Shown here: positions 9,070 through 17,621 of the stretch, piece by piece
Layout of the letters: the number at the start of each line of letters is the position of its first letter
How positions within the stretch are numbered: position 1 is the stretch's first letter
Notes under the pieces: generated by a model
Database searches by the model: none
What the model was told of the DNA's origin: nothing
Seen by the model: only the letters and a program-made list of their open reading frames with translations
Assembly (NCBI RefSeq): GCF_024723735.1
Contig: NZ_JANQDU010000004.1
Coordinates: forward strand, 310,001-374,000
Length of the DNA: 64,000 nt
Reading direction: 5' to 3'
Source of the DNA: Frigidibacter sp. ROC022
Lineage (GTDB): Bacteria > Pseudomonadota > Alphaproteobacteria > Rhodobacterales > Rhodobacteraceae
Translations under genes and position numbers: made by a program

Positions 9070-9741
9070 ATGGGCTACGACCTTCATTTCAATGTCATCT
9101 GGCGCAACTGGGACAAGCTCTGGGGCGGGCTGCTGCTCAGCCTCGAACTGGCGGTCCTTTCGATCGGTATCGGCATCGTCATCGGCCTGACGCTGGCGGT
9201 CGCGCATGTCTCGGGCAACCGCTGGGTGCGCGGCGCCATCGCGACCTATGTCGAGGCAATCCGCAACGTGCCGCTGATCCTTCTGGTCTATCTGGTCTTC
9301 TACGGCCTGCCGCAGGCGGTCGATATCCGATATGGCGCCACCACCTCTTTCGTCGCGACGCTGTCGATCTATGCCGGCGCCTATCTGGTCGAGGTGTTCC
9401 GTTCGGGCCTGGAGGCGATCCCGCAGGGTCAGCTGGACGCCGGGCGCGCGATCGGGCTGACGCCGTGGCAGCGTTTCGCCCATGTCCGATTGCCGGCCAT
9501 GACGCGGATCACCCTGCCGGCGCTGTCGAACACCTTCATCTCGCTCTTCAAGGATACTTCCGTCGCCTCGGTCATCGCGGTGCCGGAGCTGACCTGGGGC
9601 GCACAGTGGATCAACCTCAACACCTTCCGCATCGTCGAGGCCTATCTGATCGCGACCGCGATGTACCTGGTCACCGGCTATGTCCTGCTGTTCCTGCTGA
9701 GACGTCTCGAACGGCGCTTCCGGATTGCCCGCCATGCTTGA
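9070..9741 (+). CDS. Amino acid ABC transporter permease (HisM/GlnP type)
   Basis: Membrane subunit of 223 aa with the N-terminal GLLLSLELAVLSI helix and the RNVPLILLVYLVFYGLP motif of polar-amino-acid permeases. The EAA loop lies around residues 119-135 (RSGLEAIPQGQLDAGRAIGL). It overlaps the next permease by 8 nt. Confidence 0.93.
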   Translation: MGYDLHFNVIWRNWDKLWGGLLLSLELAVLSIGIGIVIGLTLAVAHVSGNRWVRGAIATYVEAIRNVPLILLVYLVFYGLPQAVDIRYGATTSFVATLSIYAGAYLVEVFRSGLEAIPQGQLDAGRAIGLTPWQRFAHVRLPAMTRITLPALSNTFISLFKDTSVASVIAVPELTWGAQWINLNTFRIVEAYLIATAMYLVTGYVLLFLLRRLERRFRIARHA

Positions 9742-10384
9742 TGCCATGCTCTATGCACTGCCCTTCCTGATGGAGGGGCTCTGGGTGACGATCGAGGTCT
9801 CGTTCCTGACCGTGTCGATCTCGCTGGCGGTCGGGGTGGTCCTTGGCGTTGCGCTGATCTACGGGCCGCTGCCGCTGCGGCTTCTGGTGCGGCTGTTCTC
9901 GGACACGATCCGCGGGATCCCGATCCTGGTCCTGATCTTCTTCGTCTACTACGGCTTTCCGGCGATCGGCATCGACCTGGCCTCGTTCTGGGCCGCGGTC
10001 ACGGCGCTCACGCTGTTCAAGACCGCGCAGGTGATCGAATATGTCCGCGGCGCGGTGCAGTCGATCCCGCAGGGCCAGACCGAGGCGGCGATGGCGATCG
10101 GCCTGACCTTTCGCGAGCGGCTGACCAATGTGATCTTCCCGCAGGCGATGCGCCGTTTCCTGCCCCCCTGGATCAACGGGGTCACCGATGCGGTGAAGGG
10201 CTCGGCGCTGGTCTCGCTGCTGGGCGTCACCGACATGATGTATTCGATCAACCAGGTGATCGGCCGCACCTACGAGGCGCTGCCGCTCTACATCCTCGGT
10301 GCCGCGATCTATTTCATCATCAACTATTCGCTGTCGGCGCTGTCGCGCCGGCTGGAACGCCGCTTCTCCTTTGTACAGGCCTAG
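9734..10384 (+). CDS. Amino acid ABC transporter permease (HisQ/GlnP type)
   Basis: Second permease, 216 aa from ATG 9734 (a TTG nine bases earlier is less likely). It shows RGIPILVLIFFVYYG and the EAA loop around SIPQGQTEAAMAIGL. It forms a heterodimer with the previous subunit and precedes the ATPase by 3 nt. Confidence 0.92.
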   Translation: MLDAMLYALPFLMEGLWVTIEVSFLTVSISLAVGVVLGVALIYGPLPLRLLVRLFSDTIRGIPILVLIFFVYYGFPAIGIDLASFWAAVTALTLFKTAQVIEYVRGAVQSIPQGQTEAAMAIGLTFRERLTNVIFPQAMRRFLPPWINGVTDAVKGSALVSLLGVTDMMYSINQVIGRTYEALPLYILGAAIYFIINYSLSALSRRLERRFSFVQA

Positions 10385-10387
10385 ATC

Positions 10388-11158
10388 ATGACCGAACCAC
10401 TTCTTGCGATCCGGGATCTCAGCAAGTCCTTCGGCACCGTCCAGGTGCTGAAGTCGATCGACCTTTCCGTGAACCGGGGCGAGGTGGTCAGCGTGATCGG
10501 CCCTTCGGGCAGCGGCAAGACCACGCTGCTGCGCTGCGTCAACTTTCTGGAAAGCTATGACGGCGGCTCGATTACCATCGACGGGGTCGAGGTCGGCTAT
10601 GACGAGGGTCGCAAGCCGCGCGGCGAGCGCGCACTGGCAAGGATGCGGGCCGAGACCGGGATGGTGTTCCAGTCGTTCAACCTGTTTCCGCATCTCACCG
10701 CCGCGGGGAACGTGATGCTGGGGCTGATCAAGGTGCGGGGCAAGTCGAAGGCCGAAGCGCATGAGATCGCCCTGCACTGGCTCGACCGGGTCGGGCTGTC
10801 GCACCGGGCCGATGCGCTTCCGGCCGAGCTTTCCGGTGGCCAGCAGCAGCGCGTCGGGATTGCCCGCGCCGTGGCGATGGAGCCGAAGATCCTGCTGCTG
10901 GACGAGATCACCTCGGCGCTCGACCCGGAACTGGTGGGCGAGGTGCTGGAGGTCGTGCGCGGCCTGGCGGCCGAGGGCATGACCATGCTCATGGTCACCC
11001 ACGAGATTGCCTTTGCCCGGGACGCCTCCTCGCGGATCGTGTTCATGGATGCCGGCACGGTCGCCGCCGAAGGTCCGCCCGCCGAGTTCCTGGCGACCGC
11101 CGACGATCACCCCCGCCTTTCCGCCTTCCTCGCCCGTTTCCGGGCCTCGCACTTCTGA
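10388..11158 (+). CDS. Amino acid ABC transporter ATP-binding protein (GlnQ/HisP type)
   Basis: ATPase of 256 aa. Walker [10 protein letters not shown] is near residue 38, Q-loop [12 protein letters not shown], signature [15 protein letters not shown], Walker [15 protein letters not shown] with Ile in place of the usual Pro of the D-E-P triad, and the H-loop in VTHE. It energises the importer encoded upstream and is followed after 14 nt by the SelA-like gene. Confidence 0.94.
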   Translation: MTEPLLAIRDLSKSFGTVQVLKSIDLSVNRGEVVSVIGPSGSGKTTLLRCVNFLESYDGGSITIDGVEVGYDEGRKPRGERALARMRAETGMVFQSFNLFPHLTAAGNVMLGLIKVRGKSKAEAHEIALHWLDRVGLSHRADALPAELSGGQQQRVGIARAVAMEPKILLLDEITSALDPELVGEVLEVVRGLAAEGMTMLMVTHEIAFARDASSRIVFMDAGTVAAEGPPAEFLATADDHPRLSAFLARFRASHF

Positions 11159-11172
11159 CAGGACGTTCCCCC

Positions 11173-12372
11173 ATGGCTCAGCCGCATCAACACAACTCCG
11201 ACATCCGCAGCCGCCTCGGTCTCCGGCAGGTGGTCAACGCCTCGGGCACCATGACCTTCCTTGGTGCATCGATCATCGTCCCCGAGGCGATCCAGGCGAT
11301 GTCCGAGATCGCGCCGGAATGGATCGAGATGGACGACCTCCAGCGCAAGGCCAGCGCCACCGTGGCCCGGCTGACCGGCGCCGAGGCCGGGTTCGTCACC
11401 GCGTGCTGCGCGGCGGGGATCTCGATGGCGATTGCCGGGGCGATGACCGGCACCGACCTGCTGGCGATCGAGCGCCTGCCGGACGACACGACCGGGCTGA
11501 AGGACGAGGTGATCCTGCAGGTCGGGCATTTCGTCAACTACGGCGCCCCGATCGATCAGTCGATCCGGGTCGCCGGGGGCAAGGTGGTTCTGGCCGGTAC
11601 CGTCAGTTCGGTCCAGCCGCATCACGTCGCCAACGCGATCACCGATAAGACCGCGGCGCTTCTCTATGTCGTCACCCATCACGCGGCTCTCTACGGGATG
11701 CTGTCGCTCGAGGAGGTCTGCGAGATCTGCCATGCAAAGGGCGTTCCGGTGATCGTGGACGCGGCCTCGGAATACGATCTGAAGGGCTTCCTGGCCCGCG
11801 GCGCCGATGTCGTCATCTACTCGGGGCACAAGTTCCTGTCGGGGCCGACATCGGGGCTGGTCGCGGGCCGCAAGGACCTGGTCCGGGCCGCCTATCTGCA
11901 GAACCGGGGCATCGGCCGGGCGATGAAGGTCGGCAAGGAGACAATCGCCGGCGCCATGGCCGCGCTGGACGCCTGGGAAAAACGCGACCATGCGGGCATC
12001 CGCGCACGCGAGCAGGCGGCGCTGGACCTCTGGCTCGAGACTGCCAACGGGCTGAAAGGGCTGAAGGCGCGGATCGTTCCGGATCCGACCAACAACCCGC
12101 TGGACCGGCTGGAAGTCACCGTGCTGCCCGAAAGCGGCTATACGGCGGTCGGCCTGGCCCGGACCATGGCGGCGGGGGAGCCGCCGGTCATCGTGCGCGA
12201 CCACGAGGCCGAACTGGGGCATTTCTATCTGGACCCCTGCAACCTGCATCCGGGCGAGGCCGAAGTCGTCAGCCAGGCGTTGCGCGACGCCCTGACGTCC
12301 GAGACCCGGCCCGAGGGCGCCATGGCCACGACCAGGAAGAATCCGGCCGCGGCCCTTAGCTGGCCTGACTGA
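11173..12372 (+). CDS. SelA-like PLP-dependent enzyme (DgaE-type/aminotransferase class V fold)
   Basis: PLP enzyme of 399 aa related to L-seryl-tRNA(Sec) selenium transferase-like proteins such as D-glucosaminate-6-phosphate ammonia-lyase DgaE, not a true SelA (length about 400 aa, no selenocysteine genes nearby). It starts with [15 protein letters not shown], has a Cys-rich cofactor region ACCAAGIS, an Asp in VIVDAASEY for the pyridine nitrogen, and the Schiff-base Lys in SGHKFLSGP (K220). In other bacteria such proteins are encoded beside COG3964 amidohydrolases; here that partner is at 2898. Expected chemistry is beta-elimination/deamination of an amino acid derivative, giving enamine/imine products that RidA could hydrolyse (inference). 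Its substrate cannot be predicted from sequence. Confidence 0.83.
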   Translation: MAQPHQHNSDIRSRLGLRQVVNASGTMTFLGASIIVPEAIQAMSEIAPEWIEMDDLQRKASATVARLTGAEAGFVTACCAAGISMAIAGAMTGTDLLAIERLPDDTTGLKDEVILQVGHFVNYGAPIDQSIRVAGGKVVLAGTVSSVQPHHVANAITDKTAALLYVVTHHAALYGMLSLEEVCEICHAKGVPVIVDAASEYDLKGFLARGADVVIYSGHKFLSGPTSGLVAGRKDLVRAAYLQNRGIGRAMKVGKETIAGAMAALDAWEKRDHAGIRAREQAALDLWLETANGLKGLKARIVPDPTNNPLDRLEVTVLPESGYTAVGLARTMAAGEPPVIVRDHEAELGHFYLDPCNLHPGEAEVVSQALRDALTSETRPEGAMATTRKNPAAALSWPD

Positions 12373-12455
12373 CCCGCCCGGCGAGGCCCGCGACGGCCGG
12401 CTTCCGGCCGTTCGGCCCGGGGCCCGAATGTCCCGGGCGGCGCCGCCGGGAAAGT

Positions 12456-12469
12456 TTGCGGCGGCGCAA
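12456..12469. promoter_or_regulatory. NnrR/FNR-type operator (TTGCG-N4-CGCAA)
   Basis: Perfect dyad TTGCGGCGGCGCAA, which matches the TTGCG-N4-CGCAA palindrome known for NnrR-regulated nitrogen-oxide genes of Rhodobacter. It lies 80 nt before nnrS, a typical target of that regulator. No nnrR gene is in the window. Confidence 0.6.
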
Positions 12470-12480
12470 TGACGAGTCCT

Positions 12481-12494
12481 TTGCGATGGCGCAT
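12481..12494. promoter_or_regulatory. Second NnrR-like half-degenerate operator
   Basis: TTGCGATGGCGCAT keeps four of five symmetric positions of the same motif, 12 nt after the perfect copy and 55 nt before the nnrS start. It could be a second binding site or chance similarity. Confidence 0.4.
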
Positions 12495-12548
12495 TCTGCG
12501 GGGTGACGAATCATGCCCAGGCCCGCGCCGGGGCTGAAAGGATTTCGC

Positions 12549-13742
12549 ATGGCTGAACGCTCCACATATTCCGGTCCGGCCCTGTTCAGCTACGGCTTCA
12601 GGCCCTTCTTTCTGGCGGCGACGCTCTTCGGGCTCGGCGTGATCCCGGTCTGGCTGATGGTCTGGCAGGGGCGGATCGAGCTTGGCGGCCCCTTCGCACC
12701 GGTGGACTGGCATATCCACGAGATGATCTTCGGTTATGCGGCGGCGGTGATCGCCGGGTTCCTGTTCACCGCGGTGCCGAACTGGACCGGGCGGATGCCG
12801 ACCCGCGGCTGGCCGCTGGTGGTGCTGGTGACGCTCTGGGTTGCCGGCCGGGTGGCTGTCGCGGGCCTGCTGCCGATCGGGCCGGTCGGTGTCGCGGTTG
12901 CGGATTGCGCCTTTCTGCTGGCCATAGCGGCAATGATCCTGATCGAGATCGTGGCGGGCCGGAACTGGCGCAACCTCAAGGTCGTGGTGCCGGTCAGTCT
13001 TCTGGCTGCCGCCAACCTGACCTATCATCTCGAGGCGATGACCCGGGGCAGTGCCGATTTCGGGCGGCGCGGCAGCATAGCGGTCGTCGTCTTTCTGATC
13101 ACCCTGATCGGGGGCCGGATCATCCCCAGCTTCACCCGCAACTGGCTGGCGCAGCGCCGCGCAAAGCGGATGCCGGTACCCTTCAACCGGTTCGACGGGC
13201 TGTGCATCGGCTCGGGCGTGCTGGCGCTGGCTGCCTGGGCGGCGGCGCCCGAGAGCTTGGCCGCGGCCGGGCTGTTGACGGTTGCGGGTCTGTTGCATCT
13301 GCTGCGGTTGGGGCGCTGGCGCGGGGGCGCGACCTGGCGTTCGCCGCTGCTCCTGATGCTGCATGTCGCCTATCTCTTCGTGCCTCTGGGCATGATTGCC
13401 GCCGCTTGTGCCGCGGTCGGATGGGTCGGACCGGCGGTCGGGGTGCATCTGCTGGGGATCGGCGCGATCGGCGGGATGACCATCGCCGTGATGATGCGGG
13501 CGACGCGGGGCCATACCGGGCGTGCCCTGGTTGCGGGCCCGGTGCTGTCGGCGGCCTTCGCCATCGTCGGCGCCGCGGCCATCGTGCGGGCGCTGCTGCC
13601 CGACATCACCATGGCCGGGCTCGATGGCGTCACCATTGCCGCGACGCTCTGGACCACCGGTTACGCCCTGCTCGCGCTGCGGCTCGTGCCCTGGCTTGCC
13701 CGTCCGTCCGTTGCCAGACGGCAGGCGAACCGGCCTGCCTGA
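12549..13742 (+). CDS. nnrS: NnrS family heme/copper membrane protein
   Basis: Polytopic inner-membrane protein of 397 aa; NnrS proteins carry heme and copper and help cells withstand nitric oxide. The start at 12549 is preceded by AAAGGA; an in-frame ATG at 12513 adds a non-membrane leader. It has the N-terminal FSYGFRPFFLAATLFG signature, DWHIHEMIFGYAAAVIAGFLFTAVPNWT with the conserved histidines, LIGGRIIPSFTRNWLAQ, and about 12 hydrophobic segments. Two NnrR-type palindromes upstream and adjacent pseudoazurin and nos genes place it in the denitrification block. Confidence 0.93.
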   Translation: MAERSTYSGPALFSYGFRPFFLAATLFGLGVIPVWLMVWQGRIELGGPFAPVDWHIHEMIFGYAAAVIAGFLFTAVPNWTGRMPTRGWPLVVLVTLWVAGRVAVAGLLPIGPVGVAVADCAFLLAIAAMILIEIVAGRNWRNLKVVVPVSLLAAANLTYHLEAMTRGSADFGRRGSIAVVVFLITLIGGRIIPSFTRNWLAQRRAKRMPVPFNRFDGLCIGSGVLALAAWAAAPESLAAAGLLTVAGLLHLLRLGRWRGGATWRSPLLLMLHVAYLFVPLGMIAAACAAVGWVGPAVGVHLLGIGAIGGMTIAVMMRATRGHTGRALVAGPVLSAAFAIVGAAAIVRALLPDITMAGLDGVTIAATLWTTGYALLALRLVPWLARPSVARRQANRPA

Positions 13743-13836
13743 CCCGGTCCGGCGGCCGCTTACCCCTTTTCCGGGCAGCCCGAAACAGCCTTCGCGGCCT
13801 TCCCTCGCGCACAAAATCCGGCGCTCTGGGACGAGT

Positions 13837-13850
13837 TTGCTTTGGCACAA
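13837..13850. promoter_or_regulatory. FNR/NnrR-like site before pseudoazurin
   Basis: TTGCTTTGGCACAA keeps the TTG-N8-CAA frame of the Crp/FNR superfamily with one asymmetric position. It lies 67 nt before the pseudoazurin start, a sensible distance for activation. Weaker than the sites before nnrS and nosR. Confidence 0.4.
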
Positions 13851-13916
13851 CGTCGCATGCCACGGGACGTCCTATCCACGCCTCATCTTATTCAGACCTA
13901 CGCGAAAGGATACGTC

Positions 13917-14357
13917 ATGAAGCTCGGAACACTTGCCATCGCCGCCACCCTGGTCGGCTTCCTTGGCCAGGCGGCCGCCGCCGAAGAGTTCGAGGTGCGG
14001 ATGCTCAACAAGGGCGAGAAGGGGTCGATGGTCTTCGAACCCGACCTCGTGCGGGCCCAGGTCGGCGACACGGTGAAGTTCATCCCGGTGGACAAGGGCC
14101 ATGATGCCCAGTCGATCAAGGGCATGATCCCCGATGGCGCCGAGATGTTCGCCGGCAAGACCAACCAGGAGATCACCGTCACGCTCGACGTCGAAGGAGT
14201 CTACGGCGTTCGTTGCAAGCCGCATTACGGGCTTGGGATGGTCATGCTGATCGTCGCCGGCGAGCCGGTGAATCTCGAAGCGGTCGAGGCGGTGAAGACG
14301 CCGAAGAAGGCGGCCAAGGTGTTTCAGGAACTGTTCGACGAGATCGCGGCCGAATAG
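13917..14357 (+). CDS. Pseudoazurin (type 1 copper electron carrier)
   Basis: Periplasmic blue-copper protein of 146 aa. A signal peptide (MKLGTLAIAATLVGFLGQAAAAEE) is cleaved after about residue 22. The copper ligands are visible: His in DKGHDAQS, then Cys, His and Met in CKPHYGLGM. Pseudoazurins donate electrons to NirK and to N2O reductase, which fits the divergent-side nos cluster that ends just downstream. The start at 13917 has GAAAGGA upstream. A hairpin-T-run terminator follows at 14378. Confidence 0.94.
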   Translation: MKLGTLAIAATLVGFLGQAAAAEEFEVRMLNKGEKGSMVFEPDLVRAQVGDTVKFIPVDKGHDAQSIKGMIPDGAEMFAGKTNQEITVTLDVEGVYGVRCKPHYGLGMVMLIVAGEPVNLEAVEAVKTPKKAAKVFQELFDEIAAE

Positions 14358-14377
14358 GCCCGATCCGACACTCAGCG

Positions 14378-14410
14378 GAACGGCCGGGCGATTGCCTGGC
14401 CGTTCTTTTT
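14378..14410 (+). terminator. Rho-independent terminator
   Basis: Stem GAACGGCC...GGCCGTTC with an inner GGC/GCC pair, a GATT loop and a CTTTTT run, 20 nt after the pseudoazurin stop. It also lies just downstream of the convergent nosX gene and may serve both directions in part. Confidence 0.85.
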
Positions 14411-14432
14411 CGTGCCGGTTGCGGCGCAGAGT

Positions 14433-15350
14433 TCAGACGGGCAGGGCGACCACCTCGAACCCGCGGGCGCGCAACGTGGCAAGCTGCCGGTCGGGCATCA
14501 GGGCGGCCGCCGTCGAGAGTGCGTCCGCCAGTGCGGCGCTGTCGGCAAGGACACTGACCTGGCGCTGCACCGGCGCGACCCAGCCCCGGGCCGGGTGCAG
14601 GATGTGGCCGATCCGTCCTGCCCGGTCCAGCGGGGTGCCCAGCGGGGCCGAGGTCGCCAACCCGCGATCGCAGAGCCGCCGCTTCCCCTGAACGCCGGCG
14701 ATCCGCACCGCCCAGCCCGGCCCGTCCCCTGCAGTGCCGGTGGCCAGGATTTCGCCGATATCGACGATGACATCGGTCAGCCCATGTGCCTTGAGCAGCG
14801 CCGCGATGCGGTCGGTGACATGGCCCTGGGCGATCCCGTTCAGTGTCAGCGCCATGCCGGGCCGGCCAAGCCGGATCACCGAGCCGGTCACGCTCACCCG
14901 GTCCATTCCGACCCGCGCAAGCCCGTCATGCAGGGCTTCCGGCACCACCGGCTGCCCCCCCGTCGCGGCCTTTGCATAGAGGTCGAACAGCGGCTGCACC
15001 GTGGGATCGAACAGCCCGTCGCTGCCGGCGTGGACGCCGCGGGCCAGGCCGAGAAGCTCGACCAGTTCGGGCGGTGGCATCTCCAGGACACCGTCGCGGT
15101 TCAGCCGGGCCAGAGCGCTGTCGGTCCGGTAGAGAGAAAAGATACCCTCAAGCCGTGCCAGCTCGATCTCGATGGCCGCGAAGAGCGGCCGTGCCTCGGC
15201 CTGCGACAGGTGACGAAAGCGGATTTCGGCATGGGCGCCTAGCGCCTGCCCGTGCCAGCGTGCCTCGGGGGCGCGGGCGGCCGGGGCCAGCCCCGTGGCG
15301 GCGGCCGCGGCGCCGATGAACAGCGCCCGACGGCGGGTGATCCCTGTCAT
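14433..15350 (-). CDS. nosX: NosX, ApbE-type FAD:protein FMN transferase
   Basis: Periplasmic ApbE-family flavinyl transferase, 305 aa, the last gene of the nos operon. It supplies covalently bound FMN to NosR. The N-terminus has a twin-arginine-like signal (TRRRALFIGAAAAATG). ApbE hallmarks include SDGLFDPTVQPL, GIAQGHVTDRIA and DIGEILATG; a C-terminal ADALSTAA motif resembles the magnesium-binding (D-x-x-STA) site. Its start overlaps the nosL stop by 4 nt. Confidence 0.93.
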   Translation of the reverse strand: MTGITRRRALFIGAAAAATGLAPAARAPEARWHGQALGAHAEIRFRHLSQAEARPLFAAIEIELARLEGIFSLYRTDSALARLNRDGVLEMPPPELVELLGLARGVHAGSDGLFDPTVQPLFDLYAKAATGGQPVVPEALHDGLARVGMDRVSVTGSVIRLGRPGMALTLNGIAQGHVTDRIAALLKAHGLTDVIVDIGEILATGTAGDGPGWAVRIAGVQGKRRLCDRGLATSAPLGTPLDRAGRIGHILHPARGWVAPVQRQVSVLADSAALADALSTAAALMPDRQLATLRARGFEVVALPV

Positions 15351-15898
15351 TCTCCGAACTCCCCATCTGTTTCCTGGCCGACCAGCGTCTCGGGCGGACG
15401 GATCGGACCGTCTCCCGGCACGATCTGACCGTAGCCTGGCGGTATGTCTGCCCAGGCGACGACCCGGCCGCCGTGTTTGGCCGCGAATGCCTCGGCATCG
15501 GGCAACCGGCCGAACGGAATCGCTTCCGGCAGGCCCATGCCGCCGGTCTGGCGGCTGTCGATGACATAGGAGGCCGTTTCGGCGCTGATCCAGTTCGCCG
15601 GACCGGCAACAGCCCAGCTTTCCGCGGCCCCCATGTCCGAGACATAGATCACCGCGATCGGCGCCGGTTTCTCGCGGTCGTCGCGATAGGCGGCGGCATC
15701 CGAGACCTGGCTGAACCAGACGGGCTGATGATAGCCGTCCAGAAAGGCCTGTGCCTTGGGGCCGGTATGGTCGGAGAGATACATCTGGCAGTAGTGTCCC
15801 AATGCCTCGTCGGTCATCACCACCGGATCGGGCAGAGCGGCCTCGTCCTTGCAGGCGCCCAGCGACAGGGTCAGGGCCAGGATCAGCACGGTTCTCAT
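15347..15898 (-). CDS. nosL: NosL copper-binding lipoprotein
   Basis: Outer-facing lipoprotein of 183 aa that delivers Cu(I) for assembly of the NosZ CuZ site. The signal peptide ends in the lipobox LGAC (Cys16). The conserved copper-site CQM motif is visible (HYCQMYLSDH), as is the MGAAESWAVAG segment. ATGA overlaps link it to nosY and nosX on both sides. Confidence 0.94.
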   Translation of the reverse strand: MRTVLILALTLSLGACKDEAALPDPVVMTDEALGHYCQMYLSDHTGPKAQAFLDGYHQPVWFSQVSDAAAYRDDREKPAPIAVIYVSDMGAAESWAVAGPANWISAETASYVIDSRQTGGMGLPEAIPFGRLPDAEAFAAKHGGRVVAWADIPPGYGQIVPGDGPIRPPETLVGQETDGEFGE

Positions 15899-16728
15899 GG
15901 TGTCAGTCTCCGGACCAGGGCGATGCCGGCGGCAAGCGCCGCCGTGACCCAGAGAAACAGTGGAACCAGTGTCGCGGCGGGCGGGATCGGCAGGGTCCTG
16001 GCGAGGCCGTCGATTCCCGCGACCGGCGCGGTGTCGAGCGACACGAGGTTGTAGAGGCGGAAGGAGTCCGCCGGATTGGCCAGGACCAGCCAGGGGAAGA
16101 CGTGAGTGGTGAAGGTGCTCTCGCCCGCCGCGATGACGGCGCCCAACAGGGCGATATCGTAAAGGACCACGAAGACCAGCCAGAGACCGACGGCAAAGGC
16201 CGCCGCGGTTCCGGTGCGTGGTGTCGCGGCCGAAATTGCCAGGCCAAGCCCGACAAAGACGCCGCCGAGAACCAGGCTGGTCAGCCCGAGCCGCAGCCAG
16301 GCGATGGCCCCGGCTGCGGTCAGTCCGCCGGTGGCCGCCACGACTGTCGCCGCCGAGGCAAAGGCGATCAGGATGGCCAGACCGACCACTGCCGCCTGCC
16401 CGAGGAACTTGCCCGCGAACATCTCGCCGCGGCCCAGCGGTGTCGCCAGCGTCAGCGCCAGGGTGCCGCGCTCGACCTCTCCGGCAAAGGCGTCATAGCT
16501 GACCAGCAAGGCGATCAGCGGGATCAGATAGACCGAAAGAGTGGCCAGGCTGGCCGCTGTCAGGGTCAATGTGTCGGCCTTGACCTGCCCGGCCTGCCCG
16601 GCGGCGAACAGCGCCAGAGACAGGGCAAACAGGGTCAGCAACAGGGTCGACAGCAGCGCCCAGCGGTTGCGCCGGGCAATGCGGATTTCCTGCCCGGACG
16701 TTGCGAGGATGCGCGAGGCAGCGCTCAT
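15895..16728 (-). CDS. nosY: NosY ABC-2 type permease
   Basis: Integral membrane subunit of 277 aa with six hydrophobic segments and the motif YDAFAGEVERGTLALTLATPLGRGEMFAGKF typical of NosY, shown here in part: SYDAFAGEVERG. It forms the NosDFY complex that passes copper from NosL toward NosZ. It overlaps nosF and nosL by 4 nt each. Confidence 0.94.
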   Translation of the reverse strand: MSAASRILATSGQEIRIARRNRWALLSTLLLTLFALSLALFAAGQAGQVKADTLTLTAASLATLSVYLIPLIALLVSYDAFAGEVERGTLALTLATPLGRGEMFAGKFLGQAAVVGLAILIAFASAATVVAATGGLTAAGAIAWLRLGLTSLVLGGVFVGLGLAISAATPRTGTAAAFAVGLWLVFVVLYDIALLGAVIAAGESTFTTHVFPWLVLANPADSFRLYNLVSLDTAPVAGIDGLARTLPIPPAATLVPLFLWVTAALAAGIALVRRLTP

Positions 16729-17621
16729 GTCCGGTCCTCCAGATGGGAATAATGCCGGTAGACATCGTCGAGGCCGGGCAGTTGCAGGTCGATGTCGTGC
16801 ACGCCCTCTTCATTGGCAAGCCGACGGAGCAGGTCGAATTTCCCGGGGACATCGCAGCTCAGCTCGACCGAGGCGCCGTTGATCCGGGTGCCGCCGATCC
16901 TCGCGTGCAGGGTATCGGCATCATCGGGTCGGGCGGTCACACGGATCTGTGCCTTCAGCGCCGCGCGATCGGCAAGCTCGGGCAAGGTGCCCTCGGCCAC
17001 CAGATGTCCCCTGGACAGGATGGCCACCCGGTCGGTGCGGCTCTCCACCTCTTCCAGCCCGTGCGACGACAGGACCACGGCCGCGCCGCGCGCCGCAACC
17101 GTGTCGATCAGGGCATAGAATTCTCCCCGCGACACCGGATCGAGGCCCGATGTCGGCTCATCCAGCAACAGCAATGACGGGGTGCCAAGCAGCGCCTGCG
17201 CCAGACCAAGCCGCTGCCGCATCCCCTTCGACCATGTGCCGACGGGGCGTCTTGCGGCATGGGCGACTCCGACCCGCTCCAGGAGCGGCATGACGGCTGC
17301 GACGGGTTCACCCTTGAGGCGGGCGAAATGGGTCAGGATCTCCAGCCCGGTGAGGGCGCGGTGAAAGGCGACGCTTTCCGGCAGATAGCTGACCGCGCGG
17401 CGGGCGGTGCTGCTGCCCGGCATCCGGCCCGCGACCGTGACCTTGCCCGACGCCGGGCTCAGAAACCCCAGCACGGCCCGGAAGAAGGTCGATTTCCCGG
17501 CGCCGTTGTGACCCAGCAAGGCCAGCTTCTCGCCCGCCGCGACCGAGAGTGTCAGCCCGTCCAGGGCGGTGAAGCCACCGAACCGGATGGTCAGGTCTTC
17601 TGCATGCAGCACGGCGTTCAT
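16725..17621 (-). CDS. nosF: NosF ABC ATPase
   Basis: ATPase of 298 aa of the NosDFY copper-chaperone transporter. Walker A GHNGAGKST, signature WSKGMRQRLGLAQAL and Walker B LLLLDEPTSGLDP are present. The C-terminal extension (about 90 aa) is typical of NosF. It is coupled to nosD and nosY by 4-nt overlaps. Confidence 0.95.
   Translation of the reverse strand: MNAVLHAEDLTIRFGGFTALDGLTLSVAAGEKLALLGHNGAGKSTFFRAVLGFLSPASGKVTVAGRMPGSSTARRAVSYLPESVAFHRALTGLEILTHFARLKGEPVAAVMPLLERVGVAHAARRPVGTWSKGMRQRLGLAQALLGTPSLLLLDEPTSGLDPVSRGEFYALIDTVAARGAAVVLSSHGLEEVESRTDRVAILSRGHLVAEGTLPELADRAALKAQIRVTARPDDADTLHARIGGTRINGASVELSCDVPGKFDLLRRLANEEGVHDIDLQLPGLDDVYRHYSHLEDRT

Noticed and set aside
11173-12372. 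True selenocysteine synthase SelA
   Set aside because: The protein is about 400 aa and lacks the selB/selC context; DgaE-like SelA paralogues fit better, also because of the COG3964 partner.
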